64,000 nucleotides of DNA from Saccharina japonica (GCA_008828725.1 MEHQ01004509.1:62001-126000), one strand, 5' to 3'. Shown: positions 1 through 11,149, numbered from the stretch's first letter. The notes: generated by a model not told the origin, from the sequence alone. Numbers and translations: made by a program.

Positions 1-1040
1 TTCGTAAAAGGCTCGAGTAGGGCGCATAAAACTCGTGTACCCAATTCCAGGGTCTATCTCCGAAAAACGGCGTGGATATTTGGACTTATGTGCGGTAAAA
101 GGGCAAAAATAGGCGTTGCCTCGTTATTACTTAGTTTCAGTATATAATCGACTTTGGGCGTTAAATAGGACTTAATATGATCATACGCAGTCAGATCGTC
201 GAATATTTGCATGACACTTTGTACAAACATGCCTTGGACCACCTGAAAGCGGCTCGGTCAGAAACAAAAATGGGGGAAAACATGTTTTCCTACGGAAACG
301 CCTGACTAATGTTGACCACTTTTGAGGCCTGTGATTGGTCGGGCGACGTTTTCGGCGGTAGCGCCAGTTCCAGGTCCTTCAACAAAAAACCGGCGACGTC
401 ACCCTCTTCCACCGTTCATGGCGGTCAGTATGATGCTAACTATGTTATATTGGAGTTGCTATTGCATGCGGCATTCATGACTGACGAAATCTGCCGTGAT
501 ATGCCTGAACCAGCTCGTAGGATTATTTTTCTGGCGGGATTCAACCCTTCGCACTAAGTTTAATGTGAAGAACACACACACACACAGATTTTTTGCCGCT
601 GCAACAGGCAACCAGCACCACCATGACCAGCAAACAACCATCACAACTATCACTACGACCGCCACCAGTAGCCATATAAAATATGTCTAGTCTTGCAAGA
701 ATCCTGTCTTGGTGGTGTTGGTGTGGTCGCAGCAGGTAGGTGGTGATGGTGATGTGGTGGTGTGGCTTACACTGCGCCCTCTCCTGAGAACGACCACCGT
801 AAGAAAGTATAGCACCAGATATCAACACCAGCAAGAAGGAAAAATGACAGTACCAGCAACCTAAACCACCAACACCACAAACACTACTGCCACCAGCCGA
901 GCAACAGGAGCACCATAAGCTTGTTGCTCGTGGTGGCTGGTGGTCGTGGTTGCAAGTAGGCTGAGCTTCGTGGTAGTCGATGCTCCCCCAACCAGTACAC
1001 CAGACTACCGCTTGGCATATGCCTGGTACAGCAGCAGTGG
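1..1040. other. Anonymous left-edge sequence
   Basis: No recognisable gene. Short open frames here are low-complexity (His/Thr-rich in one frame, Val/Cys-rich in another) and come from CCACCA/ACCAGC-type sequence at about 600-940. Positions 553-585 match the last 25 or so bases, including the AC run, of the AC-tailed interspersed repeat described at 4196 and 58738. This could be a very short 5'-truncated copy. Confidence 0.4.
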
Positions 1041-1044
1041 CATG

Positions 1045-1200
1045 TTTTTTTTTCTTATCCCAATTATTGTCTTTGCCCTTCCTTTCTCTCTCCTTCCTAG
1101 TCTTGACTCATATCCGGGGTCACAAAATAGGCTCCTCCCCCCCCTCCCCCTCTACGGTTCTTGCCTTGTCTAGTCTTGCCTTGTGTTTTTTTCCCGAGTT
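1045..1200 (-). repeat. SINE tail fragment, 5'-truncated
   Basis: On the minus strand this matches the body and tail shared by the SINE copies at 33998, 54291 and 61535: the segment with 'gaaccgta', then the GGAGGAG-type tract, then 'ccggggtcacaaaat' seen on +, ending in a homopolymer T run on + (poly-A on -) at 1045-1053. The tRNA-like head is absent, so the copy is truncated at its 5' end near 1200. Confidence 0.7.
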
Positions 1201-2030
1201 GTAAAGTACTTTTCACGATAACCTATATGCTCACTTGGTCTTGATGGTACAATTACCAGGTACTTTTGCGTTTGTTTGTGTTTTTGTTTTCTTTTTGTCG
1301 TTAATAATATTTACGTATAGTCCGTGCAGATTGTTTTCCCACTTTTTCCCCAGCACTTAAGGAACATGTTTCTCCTGGTATCGATACGCGATCGAAATTT
1401 CGAAAACATTTCTAAAACGGCTGTACTTCCGCCCATATGTTTCTGGAAGAAAAAAACAAAAAAAGGTAGTTGTTTTGCATCTTTATCTCTAATACACAGA
1501 ATAAATGATATTTCAATGGGGTGAACGGTGTACTTTTCGTAGCATCATTTAGACAACGGATTTCAACAGCCCTTGAGATTCCCCAGGGGACTTTTCTTCC
1601 AATTTAATATAACATCAAAAATTGGAGAAGAAACGGGCAAAAAACTGGACCCAAGACGTCATGGAAAATTCAATGGGACTCTTTTTCTACCCAACAGAAA
1701 TATAAATAGTGGTTGCCAAACGATTACATTCACCGATCTGCAGGGCACTCTTTTTCTAGTTTTTTTATCGGAGCGGTGTGTCGCTAAATATTCACGATTT
1801 TGTTCAAAATAGGTGATTCGGCTATGATCATGCCCTCGACAACCTGTAACTTACTTGATTTTAGTGTGGCCGAAAACAAAACTGCTGAAACAATATTTGT
1901 TCGCTCAGCCAAGGCTCAGCCCTGAGGAATATGACTGTGTTCAGCTTTTCTTGCAACTCGTCGTAATTCAAACGTTATTAGCCGAAAACAGATTGGAGAA
2001 ACTGTACTGCACGGACCATACATATCATAC
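1201..2030. other. Anonymous AT-rich stretch
   Basis: No gene, RNA or repeat recognised. Open frames of 60-80 codons show no domain pattern. Confidence 0.4.
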
Positions 2031-2081
2031 GTATTTGGTTTGGTAGGGCTGTGAGTTGGCTGGAGTTCCCGGCTAGTTATT

Positions 2082-2222
2082 AGTTGGCTGGCGCCAGCCA
2101 ACTAATTGAATTTAGTTGACTAGTTGGCTGGCGCGAGCGTAGCGAGCCAAAAAAGCCCCCCCCGGCCGAGGGGGCCCCGCTGGAGGCGCCCCCGGAGGGC
2201 CCGCCGGAGGCCGGCGGAGGCA
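2082..2222. repeat. 22-bp perfect palindrome and GC-rich block
   Basis: AGTTGGCTGGC at 2082 is followed at once by its reverse complement, ending at 2103. Variants of the same AGTTGGCTGGC word lie on both sides, as expected of subterminal repeats of a hAT-like element. The following 2128-2222 is strikingly rich in G and C (runs of C, GGCCGAGGGGG, CCGGAGG repeats) compared with its AT-rich surroundings. Confidence 0.6.
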
Positions 2223-2229
2223 AAAATTA

Positions 2230-3100
2230 CGCTATTTGGCTTCATTTTACACACAAAAAGCATGATAAATGGGGCAAGTATATCTCTGGTTTTGATCACG
2301 AAACAGGTATATTTTAAAACTTGGTCTCAGTTTGTGGGATATTGAAGAGATGCACCAGAAATATATGGTACATACTCGTGAGGCAGGCAGTAGCACATCA
2401 CTAGTACAAACTAAAAATAGGACACAAAATAGACTGGGATCGACACACAGCTCAGGGCGAGCATCACTCAAACACCCGAGCCGAGGTGCTCATCATCTAG
2501 TTGACACACTTATGACAGAGACATACTTGTGTTATTACAGTAATAGCACGTTGGGACGAAGTCCCGCCATCACAGTTGACCGCATGAACCATAATACCAG
2601 AGTTCTACCTTTTACTGCTGTATACTCGTATGGTCCGTCCGGCATAAAATATTTCCAATGCCGTTTATAGTCATAACTACGTACAGTGTTTGTTTGCGTT
2701 TTGTTTTCTTACTTTTTTTTCTCTAAAAATTGTCTCGAAGGGAGGGTTTGAGTGAGGTATTTTGTTTAAAAATCGGCAAAAAAAGTACTCTAGCGAAGTA
2801 AGGGTTTGATCAAAAGTTACGGTAACTTTTGGCTCTCAGTTTCATCGGCCTACACACACCGAGCATTCTACCGACGCAGAACGCCTCTACACAACATAAC
2901 AACCGATGGGAGCACAGAGGCATGAGAGGTGTACGTAGCTAGAGTATGATACAACCATATTCGTGACCGCAAAGACAAGAGGAATAGATGCTGAGAACGA
3001 GAAAGACCAAATAAGATCAACACTAAATTCAAGTAGCTATGCATAAAAAACAAATCTCCATAAGGCCAAAATCGACCAAAATCAGTCATTTTGGGCAAAA
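2230..3100. other. Anonymous stretch
   Basis: No supported gene. Open frames of up to 112 codons on both strands have no recognisable motif. Confidence 0.4.
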
Positions 3101-3101
3101 T

Positions 3102-3282
3102 TACAAGAACGGGTGGAATGAGGAGCGTGACAGACGCCTTCAAGTGGCCAAACTCCTAACTGCATTAAGCTACTGCGTTGGCGGTTCTTCTCTTTTTGCT
3201 GTGTTCCTACAATAACCGTGATTGATTGGATCGTTTTTGTTTTTAAGCGATTTGTGTCAGCACAGAAACCTTTTAGATCTCC
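3102..3282 (+). repeat. Interspersed repeat Q, copy 1
   Basis: About 180 bp beginning ACAAGAACGGGTGGAATGAG and ending around 'agcgatttgtgtcagcacag'. Closely related copies are at 46133 (split by an insertion), 60945 and, on the minus strand, 52340-52480. Its end module resembles the end of repeat S (see 46217). Confidence 0.75.
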
Positions 3283-4195
3283 GTATCTTATCGTGCAAAC
3301 CAGATCTCGTGTGATCAACAACCTGGCGTCTCTTCGACGCGTACACAGACAAGAAGGAAAGTGCCACAGGCTCAAGCTGTGAACCTGGAGCCCGTATTCA
3401 TACTTGTATTCATACGAGTACGCATGTACGACGGGGATGCGTAGTTGATACCAGGTTCGTTCATACCAGGTACCAGACAGCACATACATACATACTCGTA
3501 CATACGTCAAGTACTCGTACGACGACGGGGATACTTGGTTTTTTATACCAGGTACGTATCATATACAAGAAAAAAATCGCATTTTTTCAAGTTTGACATT
3601 TTGACATATCGATCGACAAACCCAACGACTGCGTCATAAACTCTGAACGCATCGCGCTGGTGAGGACCTCCGATCCACCCTACGAGCGTAGTGCCACAGT
3701 TCTCACGCCTCGGTCGATGATATGCGGAGGGCGCAGAGCAGGCGTCTGACGAAAACACAGTTGGCAGCTGAGTTCAAAACAGAACACGAAAACTCTATCC
3801 GATCGCAAGAACGAGTGTTTTAAGGTTTTTCGACGAAGACCGTCGGACGCCGCAAGCAACCGCTCGCCCCCTAGACTACGAATCGTAATGATACCTTCGA
3901 GGCCGCTATGTACACTTGCTGGCCTTGCCTGGTACGAAGGTCGTTAGTCGTGGACTGAGTCTATGTCGAGATCGAAGGTCAATCGTCGCATGCAGAATAT
4001 ATGTTCTATTTGTGGTTGATTTGGGAATTGGGCATCAAAGCGAACTGCTGTACGAAGATTTGTTTTTTTTCATCAGCACTACTCTAAATTGGTATGATAA
4101 AGTGGGCATCAAAGATCACTTGATTAAAGTATTGTTTTTGGGCATCAGACGAACTATATATAATAGATAGATATATTTTCTTTCTTTTCTCTTTT
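3283..4195. other. Anonymous stretch with a small direct repeat
   Basis: A roughly 40-bp unit (ACGAGTACG...GATACCAGG type) occurs twice, at about 3414-3470 and 3504-3555. Each copy carries the TACCAGGTA word discussed in the findings. No gene recognised. Confidence 0.4.
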
Positions 4196-4426
4196 TTTCT
4201 CTTGCATGCACCTGGATTGCTAGCAGGGTAGGTCTTGCCTGTCGTATATGGCGTTGCATTGTCTGCTCTGCTTACTGCACTGAGTGTAGTATCTCTGTGT
4301 CGTAGTTTTGTGACCACAGAACTGGTACCTTTTTAGGATGAAGAATCGGCACGGACACTGGGTGTGCTGGATGTCGACGGGTAGAAAGGAAGGTTTAATG
4401 TGAAGAACACACACACACACACACAC
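4196..4426 (+). repeat. AC-tailed interspersed repeat R, truncated copy
   Basis: This 230-bp segment is a close match to the last 240 bp of the longer copy at 58738-59462. Both end in TTTAATGTGAAG followed by a run of AC dinucleotides. Copies in this window share the tail but start at different points, which is the pattern of 5'-truncated non-LTR retroposons. No reverse transcriptase is seen. Confidence 0.75.
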
Positions 4427-4509
4427 TTCGTACTTCGTACTGCTTGTACATATTGGCAGTTCGGTTGATGGCATGACTTTGTGACCGCAGATGTCTTATA
4501 TTGACTGAT

Positions 4510-4523
4510 GCGCAGCAGCAGGC

Positions 4524-4561
<38 letters not shown>

Positions 4562-5510
4562 CAGCAGCAGGACACAACCATCACCAGACCACAGGAACAA
4601 GACCCCACCAACGCCCACCAGCCACTACGAGCAACAACAGCTTCTCAGTGCTCCTTCGGCTGGAGGGGCGGGGGTGGCGGTGGTGGTGGTGGTGGTGGTG
4701 GGGTTTGGTGGCGGTGGTGCGGGTTGCTTTTTTGTTGCAGGTACAGATCTACTGGACTGGGCTTCTCAGAGAACGCGCAAGGGCAAGCCGAGCCAATCAC
4801 CGCCGTCACCACCCCAGTCCATCAACCAGACCACGGGAACAAGACCCCACCAACGCCACCAGCTACTATCGAGCAACAACAGCTTCCAGTGCTCTTCGCT
4901 GGTGGGGCGGGGTGGCGTGGGGCGTGGTGGTGTGTGGCTGGTGGGGTGATGGTGGGTTGCAAATCTGGTGTGTGTGATGATGCTTCTTCCCTGCTACTGC
5001 GCAACATAAGCCCAGTCGATACAATTCCTGGTACATGCAACCAGATACAGCAAGCAGCAGCAACAGCAGCAGGACACAACATCACCAGACCACAGGAACA
5101 AGACCCCACCAAGGCCCACCAGCCACTACGAGCAACAACAGCTTCTCAGTGCTCCTTCGGCTGGAGGGGCGGGGGTGGCGGTGGTGGTGGGGTGTGGTGG
5201 GGTTGGGGCGGTGGTGCCGGTTGCTTCTTTTGTTGCGGGTACAATTGGACTGTTCTCAGAGACGACAGGCGCAAGGCAAGCCACCATCACCGCCGTCACC
5301 ACCCCACATCACCAGACCACGGGAACAAGACCCCACCAACGCCACCAGCTACTACGAGCAACAACAGCTTCCAGTGCTCCTTCGCCTGGTGGGGCGGGGG
5401 TGGCCGTGTGGTCGTGTGTGGTGGTGGGGTGGTGGTGGTGGTGGTGGTGGTGGTTTCGGTGGTTTGTGATCGTGGTGGTGGTGGTGGTGGTGTTCGGTGG
5501 TTTGTGATCG
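4510..5510. repeat. CAG tract and duplicated GGT-rich block
   Basis: A (CAG)n run at about 4518-4570 leads into a block whose parts recur about 502 bp downstream: the GACACAAC...CACAGGAACAAG segment at 4571 and 5073, and the following GGTGGTGG tracts at 4670-4725 and 5165-5200. Later GGTGGT runs lie at 5425-5510. A frame of 358 codons (4508-5584) reads through both copies as poly-Ala, Gln/Thr and poly-Gly. I treat it as low-complexity repeat, not a gene. Confidence 0.6.
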
Positions 5511-6443
5511 TGTGCAGAGTGTTGACTCCCGCATTATTTCAGAACTCGTTCTGTTTTATTGTCTTTCTGTTGGCGCTATTATGATAGTCACTACCGCCTA
5601 GCTCTCCGATCTCGGCACGGCTTTCGACACGAGCAGCACAGGACGGTCGGCACAAATAGCGGGCCTCTATCAGTCCCGAGCGTGTCTGAATCGCTTGAGT
5701 GTACGCGTCGCGCGCCAAAAAAAAGCCAAGCGAACGAGCGAGGGACCGACAGACCTCACTATTAAGCAATCCAGTAAATAAAGGCACGCTGTGGCAGCTT
5801 TCAGAACTGTTTTTTGTCCGTTTGTGTCCGTTCGCGACCAGGGGGGTACACCCCCAAGGGCAGATACCCAACCCATTAGGAAGGGCATCTATTGATGCTC
5901 GAAGGGCTAGCGCCCTTCGATAGCCTCGGCCTTTCTGCATCAATATCCTCATTATGAATACTGCCTCACGCAATTTCGATATTGCTGCAAACGAAAAAGA
6001 AACGGTCTGGAGGTGTGGACGAGAGCAATCGTTTGCCGTATTCTATTTGTATATCGCACGATTTGTCAAACAGTAGTAACCAGGGGAAAACGATCTTCAA
6101 TATACATTGCTTCCCTCATATCTCCCTCAAAAGCTGTTTTCTTATTGCGAAAAAAATGGCCGGCGGCCTATGGTCATAGCTCCCCAAATCAGTGCTCAGA
6201 ATTTGGATGTGAAAAGTATTACACCAAGGGAAACAAGGGGCTTGTTTATACGTTTTTTGGTACAATAAATATTAAACAAAATCGTGAGAAGCTGCGCGCA
6301 GTGTTGAGTTTCCTGACGGTACCTCCAGATTTCCGAACACAGCTCAACACATCCTGAGAAAAATGCAGCTTGGTGCGGGGAATATATTGGAAATATTGTG
6401 CCAGATGGACTACAAACATGAGAACCCCGCAAATCATCTCGCA

Positions 6444-6815
6444 TCAAAGTATGAATCCCTGTCCCCGTTTGGGGGGCTTGGAAAGCCGGCGCTCCTTCTG
6501 TACGCGGTAGCGAACCGCTACCTTGTCGCGTGCACTCGCTTTCGGAGGAGCGCTCGGTACAGTCACTTCTTCGTCGGACGCTCCATCACCGCCATGGTCC
6601 GTCGACAGGCCAGGCTCAGCGGTGCCGGCACCCTCGGCCCTGCCATCGGCACCGGCACCGTCGATGGCGATGGGTTGATGCGCCACGAGTTGTGGAAGGG
6701 CTCTCTCTGTGCGTGGTGGTACTGCTTGGGGACGCCGAGAATTCCACACCCCGTCCCAAACAAGCCTTCCTACAAGCAAGGAAACCCAAAAAAAAAATAG
6801 TTGGATAGTTGGCAC
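6444..6815 (-). CDS. Conserved 123-codon frame of unknown nature
   Basis: I do not recognise this protein. The frame is open in both copies of the large repeat (here and 50236-50607), with only two residue differences between them. The middle is rich in Gly, Ala and Asp and the C-terminal part is basic (KERRLSKPPKRG). It lies inside the right end of the candidate hAT-like element, so it might be a fragment of a transposon protein. However, the two copies are nearly identical as DNA, so an open frame in both is weak evidence of coding. It may well be non-coding. Confidence 0.2.
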   Translation of the reverse strand: MPTIQLFFFWVSLLVGRLVWDGVWNSRRPQAVPPRTERALPQLVAHQPIAIDGAGADGRAEGAGTAEPGLSTDHGGDGASDEEVTVPSAPPKASARDKVAVRYRVQKERRLSKPPKRGQGFIL

Positions 6816-6933
6816 CGCCGCAACTAACTTAAAAAACTAGCCAGCTAATAACTAGCTGGCAACGCTCAGTCAGCCAACTCACAGCCCTAGTATTTGGGGT
6901 GTTTTTATTCCTACGCGTATACCTGCCCATCAT

Positions 6934-9014
6934 TGATGTCGGATTACCGCATTACCTCCTTACGGGGAGGCTGATTTGGCGGTAAGTAATAAGGATGGGC
7001 CACGGTAATTACTGCAGGCCCAATGCCCCCTATATACAAAAGCCATATATTTCCCTAGGAAACCCCTTCATTGTCTGCTTCCTTGGGCAGCTCCTCCTGC
7101 CTTTCATGTTTTTATTTGTTTGCTGGCGCTGTGGCCCTGCGGTCTGCTGCGACCATACATTGCGATACTGGCATCTTGGATAGCGAAGAGATCCAAGCAC
7201 GCTGGTCTGCGTCCGAGGTTCGATGGGTTTATCAGGCCGACTATCATGGGATCGGAATCCAGAACAGGATTTTTCAACACTTTCGCAGGCCTTTTCTCCC
7301 GGGGACGCTGAACAATATCCCCTACTATCTCAACGAGCCATTCATTGTTCAATTTTCGAGGAAATTTAGTGGTATTGGCCGATTTTGCAGGCTCGAATTT
7401 TCAACGGATGACCAACCCAAGCCAATTGGCCCTGTTTCTATTTTGTTTATCGAAGGAACAGCCTCAGGGTAAAAAATACGAAACAGGCGGCCTACAGTTA
7501 GTAGTTCGGTTCGATTTCTTTTATCGAAACCGGGTGAAAAAACGAAGTAGAGCCAGTTGGCCACCCGTTGAAATTTCGAGCCTTGCAATATCGGCCAATA
7601 CCACCAGATTCCTCTCCAAAATTGACCAATGGCTCGGGTAACCCATTCAGAACTGAAAAAAATGTCCCACACTAATTCCAAGTATTGTGTCCCCAAACTT
7701 CGAGGGACCAGTTCTTAAGGGGTTAAGGTAGTAGGGGACATCTTTTAGCGTCCCCTGGAGAAAAAACCTGCGAAGGTATTGAAAAATCCTGTTCTAGATT
7801 CCGATTCCAGAATAGTCGACCTCAACATCCCCGCTTGCCAAGTATATATTAATAGTACACACATTGGATATTGGGTATATCACATCAAAACGAATGGAAA
7901 AAACAACGAAAAGAGAGAAAAAAAAACGTTGTCCACATTCATGTATCACCTGTGTTGCAGTGCCCACAAAATGAAATCGTTTTTTGGCCCTTTTCCTGCC
8001 AAAAAATCGAAACCTGGAAGCACCATCGCTCTATTTTTTGGTACGATATCGCGCAATTCTGCTCTAACTCCAGCCTCACAGCTAATCCCAAAGTGCGCCA
8101 CCCTGCGATGGGCTCTTTGGTGCTCTCACTACAGTGTGGCAGAACGGCAGCAGTTTTCGTGACCTCTAACCACCGCGACAAAGTCGCTGAAGTTTGAAAA
8201 TGTGGTTCCAGGTCATTGGATTTGTTATTTCCCATACTGTGGCCAAGTTATTTTTTGGAGCTGCAGCCATGGTGAGCAGTACTCACGTACGTACGAATGT
8301 TGAAAAAAAAATCAACGCTCGTAACTTTTTTGTGTCCCAGCTCTTTAACTCTAAAACACAGTGTTTTTTCAGTCCACATTTCTTTGTTTTTGCAGGTGCG
8401 TCTCAAGCCGCTTGCGGCGTCGATGGTGTTAATCAAAAAGTGCGCCACCCTGGTATACCTTCCCTGTCTGTACACACAAGCACACGTTCAATCTTGGGCG
8501 ATTTCGTTAAGGTTTACCACCGCGACAGTGCCCGTGAAAATTGCCTAAACTGGCGGCGCGACTGCTGGAGCTTACGTACCGGCTGTGCAAGGATAAAATT
8601 GCGTGGCCGCGGTGCATCAAATTTCTCCAACTCTAGCACGACAAAGGCCAAACCAACTACAGAACAGGCTATATCGTGACTTGGTTGAGCTCGTCCGGGC
8701 GTGGTGTGTCATTGGGAGGCTTCAGTGGGGAGCACGGCGCCAGTGAACGAGCGCAGACTGCTGCATGGCTCAAAGCGATTGTGAGGGGCTGGTTTTTGCA
8801 AAATCCCGGTTTCAATAATAATTGACGTTATTGGCTGGAACCTCATTGTCGATTTTGTGGGCACTGCAACACAGGTGGTATGTGCCTGTTGATCCTAGCG
8901 AGGATGTGTCTTAAACGTCCCCTGTTTTTGCCGCAATTACCCGTAAGAATCTCCATGTCCGAAAATGGCGTAATTACTTTAAGCACGATAATTTCCAGCC
9001 GTAATCCGACATCA
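6934..9014. mobile_element. Foldback element FB1, copy 1
   Basis: The ends carry the inverted word TGATGTCGGATTAC (6934-6947 and, reversed, 9001-9014). Long internal arms also pair: 7230-7310 with about 7740-7830 around the AGAACAGGATTTTTCAA word, and 7365-7470 with 7520-7625. The turn is near 7490. No transposase is seen. The right arm is interrupted by a younger TIR element (7947-8877). The second copy, without that insertion, is at 50726-51885. Confidence 0.65.
7947..8877. mobile_element. 931-bp DNA transposon with perfect 26-bp TIRs
   Basis: The ends are a perfect 26-bp inverted repeat: CACCTGTGTTGCAGTGCC at 7947 onwards, and its exact reverse complement ending at 8877. It is flanked by a 4-bp direct repeat GTAT (7943-7946 and 8878-8881). 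The homologous site near 51750 in the second repeat copy is empty, which proves insertion. A 161-codon frame (8194-8679) lies inside but shows no transposase motif, so the element is probably non-autonomous. An internal word AAGTGCGCCACCCTG occurs twice (8091, 8437). The superfamily is unclear: 4-bp duplications are unusual (Sola-type elements have them). Confidence 0.85.
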
Positions 9015-9017
9015 CTT

Positions 9018-10680
9018 GTGGTGACTGATGATGCATCGCGACCTCTGTGGCCGCCACGAGGGCTGGCTGCGACAAGTTGCCTACCAAGCCGTGTAGACTA
9101 CAGCAGTACACAAAACAATACCAGGTACCTGGTATGTCTCAAGCCCGCCGGTTGCAAAACAGTCGAACTCACCAACCCAAGTCAACATTCGCGCCTACAG
9201 GACAGGGATAATCTGCGACCCAACCAGTCGATTGTCTGTGAGGTTTCGCTGCGGTTCTTGTCATACACCAGAGTATCTGGTACCTGGTATGCCGGTATAC
9301 CATGTACGTGCCGCAGTACGTAGGTACTCGTATGTACCTGGTACGTGGTGGCTGCTGGGTACGTAGGGCCTCGTGCAAGTTTTTGCGAGAAGGGGGTCTC
9401 CAATCCCATGACTCAAACAGGCTCTCGCCACAACTGACATGCCAAACCACCACACCATGCGGCAAATCTAAGGCTAGACGCTCGGGCACAGCTTGGTTTG
9501 ATGAACGGAAGCAGAGCAGGGCGCCGGGATTGTCGGCGCGTAGGAAACACAAAATACCCACACTCAATACTCGTATGTACGAGCAGTGCCTCTTGCGGTG
9601 GGAACAAGCTGCATTTCAAGCCTCACCTGTTTTAGCTCTACGGACTAGAACTGCAAACCCAGAAGCAATGGCTGCACTGCGTGTCGCTTGTTTCGGGCTC
9701 GCCAGACAAAAGTGACGGGAACACATTGAACAAAATCACATCGACGAGGGCTCTGTTTCCGTCCCCTATCCCCCTGAAACAAACGCCACCTTCTTTTCAA
9801 TAAAACTGGAATGATACATCCAGCGGATACTCGCACATACGGCAGCCTGGAGCGTCTGGTATCTCGAGTTCTGATTCCCCACTCTTGTCTGGCGAGCCCG
9901 AATAAAACCACCCGCAGTGCATCCATTGCTCCGGGGTTTTCAGTTCCAGCCCACAGAGCTGAACAGGTGAGGCTTGAAATACAGCTTGTTCCCACTGGAA
10001 GAGGCACTGCTCGTACATACTGGTATGTTTGTACGAATATTGAGTGTGGGTAATTTTCTTGGGCTTTCCCAAGGCTTTCCTACTATTAATATTTCAAAAT
10101 AGTACGCGCCGACAATCCCAGCGTCCTGCTCTGTTTTCATTCTTTAAATCACGCTGCGCCCGAGCGTCTATTAATAGCCTTTGTTTTCCTGCATGGTGTG
10201 TGTGGTGGTTTAATATGTCAGTTGTGGCGCGAGCCTGTTTTGAGTCATGGGGGGTGAACACCCACTTTTCGCCAGGTACGTAAAAAACCGGACCAAAAAC
10301 TTGCACGAGTACTCGTACACCTGGTGTAGACCCCGCGTGCCAATACGAAGTATGCCAGCAGTGTATAACCAGGTACCCGGGTACCTACTACTGCCACACG
10401 TACATGATATACAAGGATACCAGGTACCAGTTACTCGTGTATGGCAAGAACCGCAGCGAAACCTAGCGGACAGCCAAATGGTTGCGCTGCAGGTCATCCT
10501 TGTCCTGTAGGTGCGAGTGTTGGCGTGGGTTGGTGGCTTCGACCGTTTCGCAACCGAGCGGGCATGAGACACATTGGTTTGTGTATCGCTGTAGACGGCT
10601 AGGCAACTTGTCGCAACCGGCCCACGTGGCGGCAACAGAGATCGCGATGCACCATGAGCCACCAGCATTGATCATCAGTT
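9018..10680. mobile_element. Foldback element FB2
   Basis: The two halves are reverse complements over most of their length. For example, GATGCATCGCGACCTCTGTG near 9029 pairs with the segment ending near 10651, GAGGTTTCGCTGCGGTTCTTG near 9239 with 10445-10465, and the region near 9600-9710 with 9870-10010. The turn is near 9800. It abuts the right edge of FB1. The arms have diverged by substitutions and by several short palindromic insertions. Its open frames mirror each other and are not credible genes. Confidence 0.75.
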
Positions 10681-11047
10681 GAGGGCTCCTTGCGCTATCC
10701 AGTCACTCCGACTACATGCTACTACGGGGGAACATAGTAATCAGGACCAACTATGATTACTCGTATTAATAGTACAAGTACTGGAATACACGTAAAGATT
10801 TTGTGTTGGTGATGGGTCATGATTACATGATTACTATGGTCAGGATGGTATTCTCTGACATCTCTTACGTACACGGCTAGATCCTCCTCTCAGTCTCTCA
10901 GCTTTTTTGTACTTGCCACGCCCTTTGTACAGGGTACGTACGTACCTACAGCAGCAGTTGTCGCTTGTCCTGTAGCCCCCACTGACGCTGTACGCAGGGA
11001 ACTAAGGTGGCGTGTGGGTAGGTCTCTGTAGGTGTGAGTGGCTTGTT
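10681..11047. other. Anonymous spacer
   Basis: No gene seen. It contains one TATTAATA word (about 10763) and a short inverted pair around 10738-10760 (TAGTAATC...GATTACT). Confidence 0.35.
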
Positions 11048-11149
11048 CACACACGATCGTTCTTTCTACGCACCCGCCGACATCCAGCAGGCCCAGTGAC
11101 CGTTCTGATTCTTCATCCTAGATATATAAAAGCGACTGCTGTGGTCACG
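11048..11149 (-). repeat. AC-tailed repeat R, copy split by the copia element
   Basis: On + this resembles the minus-strand copy at 54158-54290 (CCCAGTGACCGT, CTGATTCTTCATCCTA, GTGGTCAC). The match resumes after the LTR element with ACGACACAG at about 16058. Together the halves reconstitute the order seen uninterrupted at 54265-54285. Confidence 0.7.

Larger units (their letters stand above)
2044..6889. mobile_element. Candidate hAT-like element defined by its ends
   Basis: A perfect 19-bp inverted pair starts with TAGGGCTGTGAG at 2044-2062 and lies in reverse at 6871-6889. The arms stay similar for about 40 bp, to the GCTAGTTATTAG block. The 8-mer GTATTTGG follows the right end (6890-6897) and also lies at 2031-2038. 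It is separated from the left end by five extra bases that look like a TTTGG slippage. Ends beginning TAGGG with an 8-bp target duplication are typical of hAT transposons. I see no transposase inside, and the interior contains other repeats (3102, 4196), so this may be a non-autonomous composite or two unrelated ends. The right end also recurs near 50681 in the second copy of the flanking repeat. Confidence 0.45.
6000..9014. repeat. Large dispersed repeat, copy 1
   Basis: This matches 49791-51885 in the same orientation. From about 6465 to 7330 only a couple of base differences are visible, while the flanking parts (6000-6430, 7490-7860) differ more often. Copy 1 has two extra pieces: about 80 bp near 7640-7720, and the 931-bp element at 7947-8877. 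Copy 2 has its own 100-bp extra near 51553-51650. Both copies stop matching right after a CCGACATCAC word, giving a sharp shared right edge. Confidence 0.85.

Noticed and set aside
4508..5584. 358-codon frame with poly-Ala, poly-Gly and Gln/Thr blocks
   Set aside because: It follows CAG and GGT simple repeats and a local DNA duplication. Other frames on both strands are equally open, so coding is not supported.
9169..10668. Several 120-150-codon frames on both strands
   Set aside because: They are mirror images of each other across the arms of foldback element FB2.
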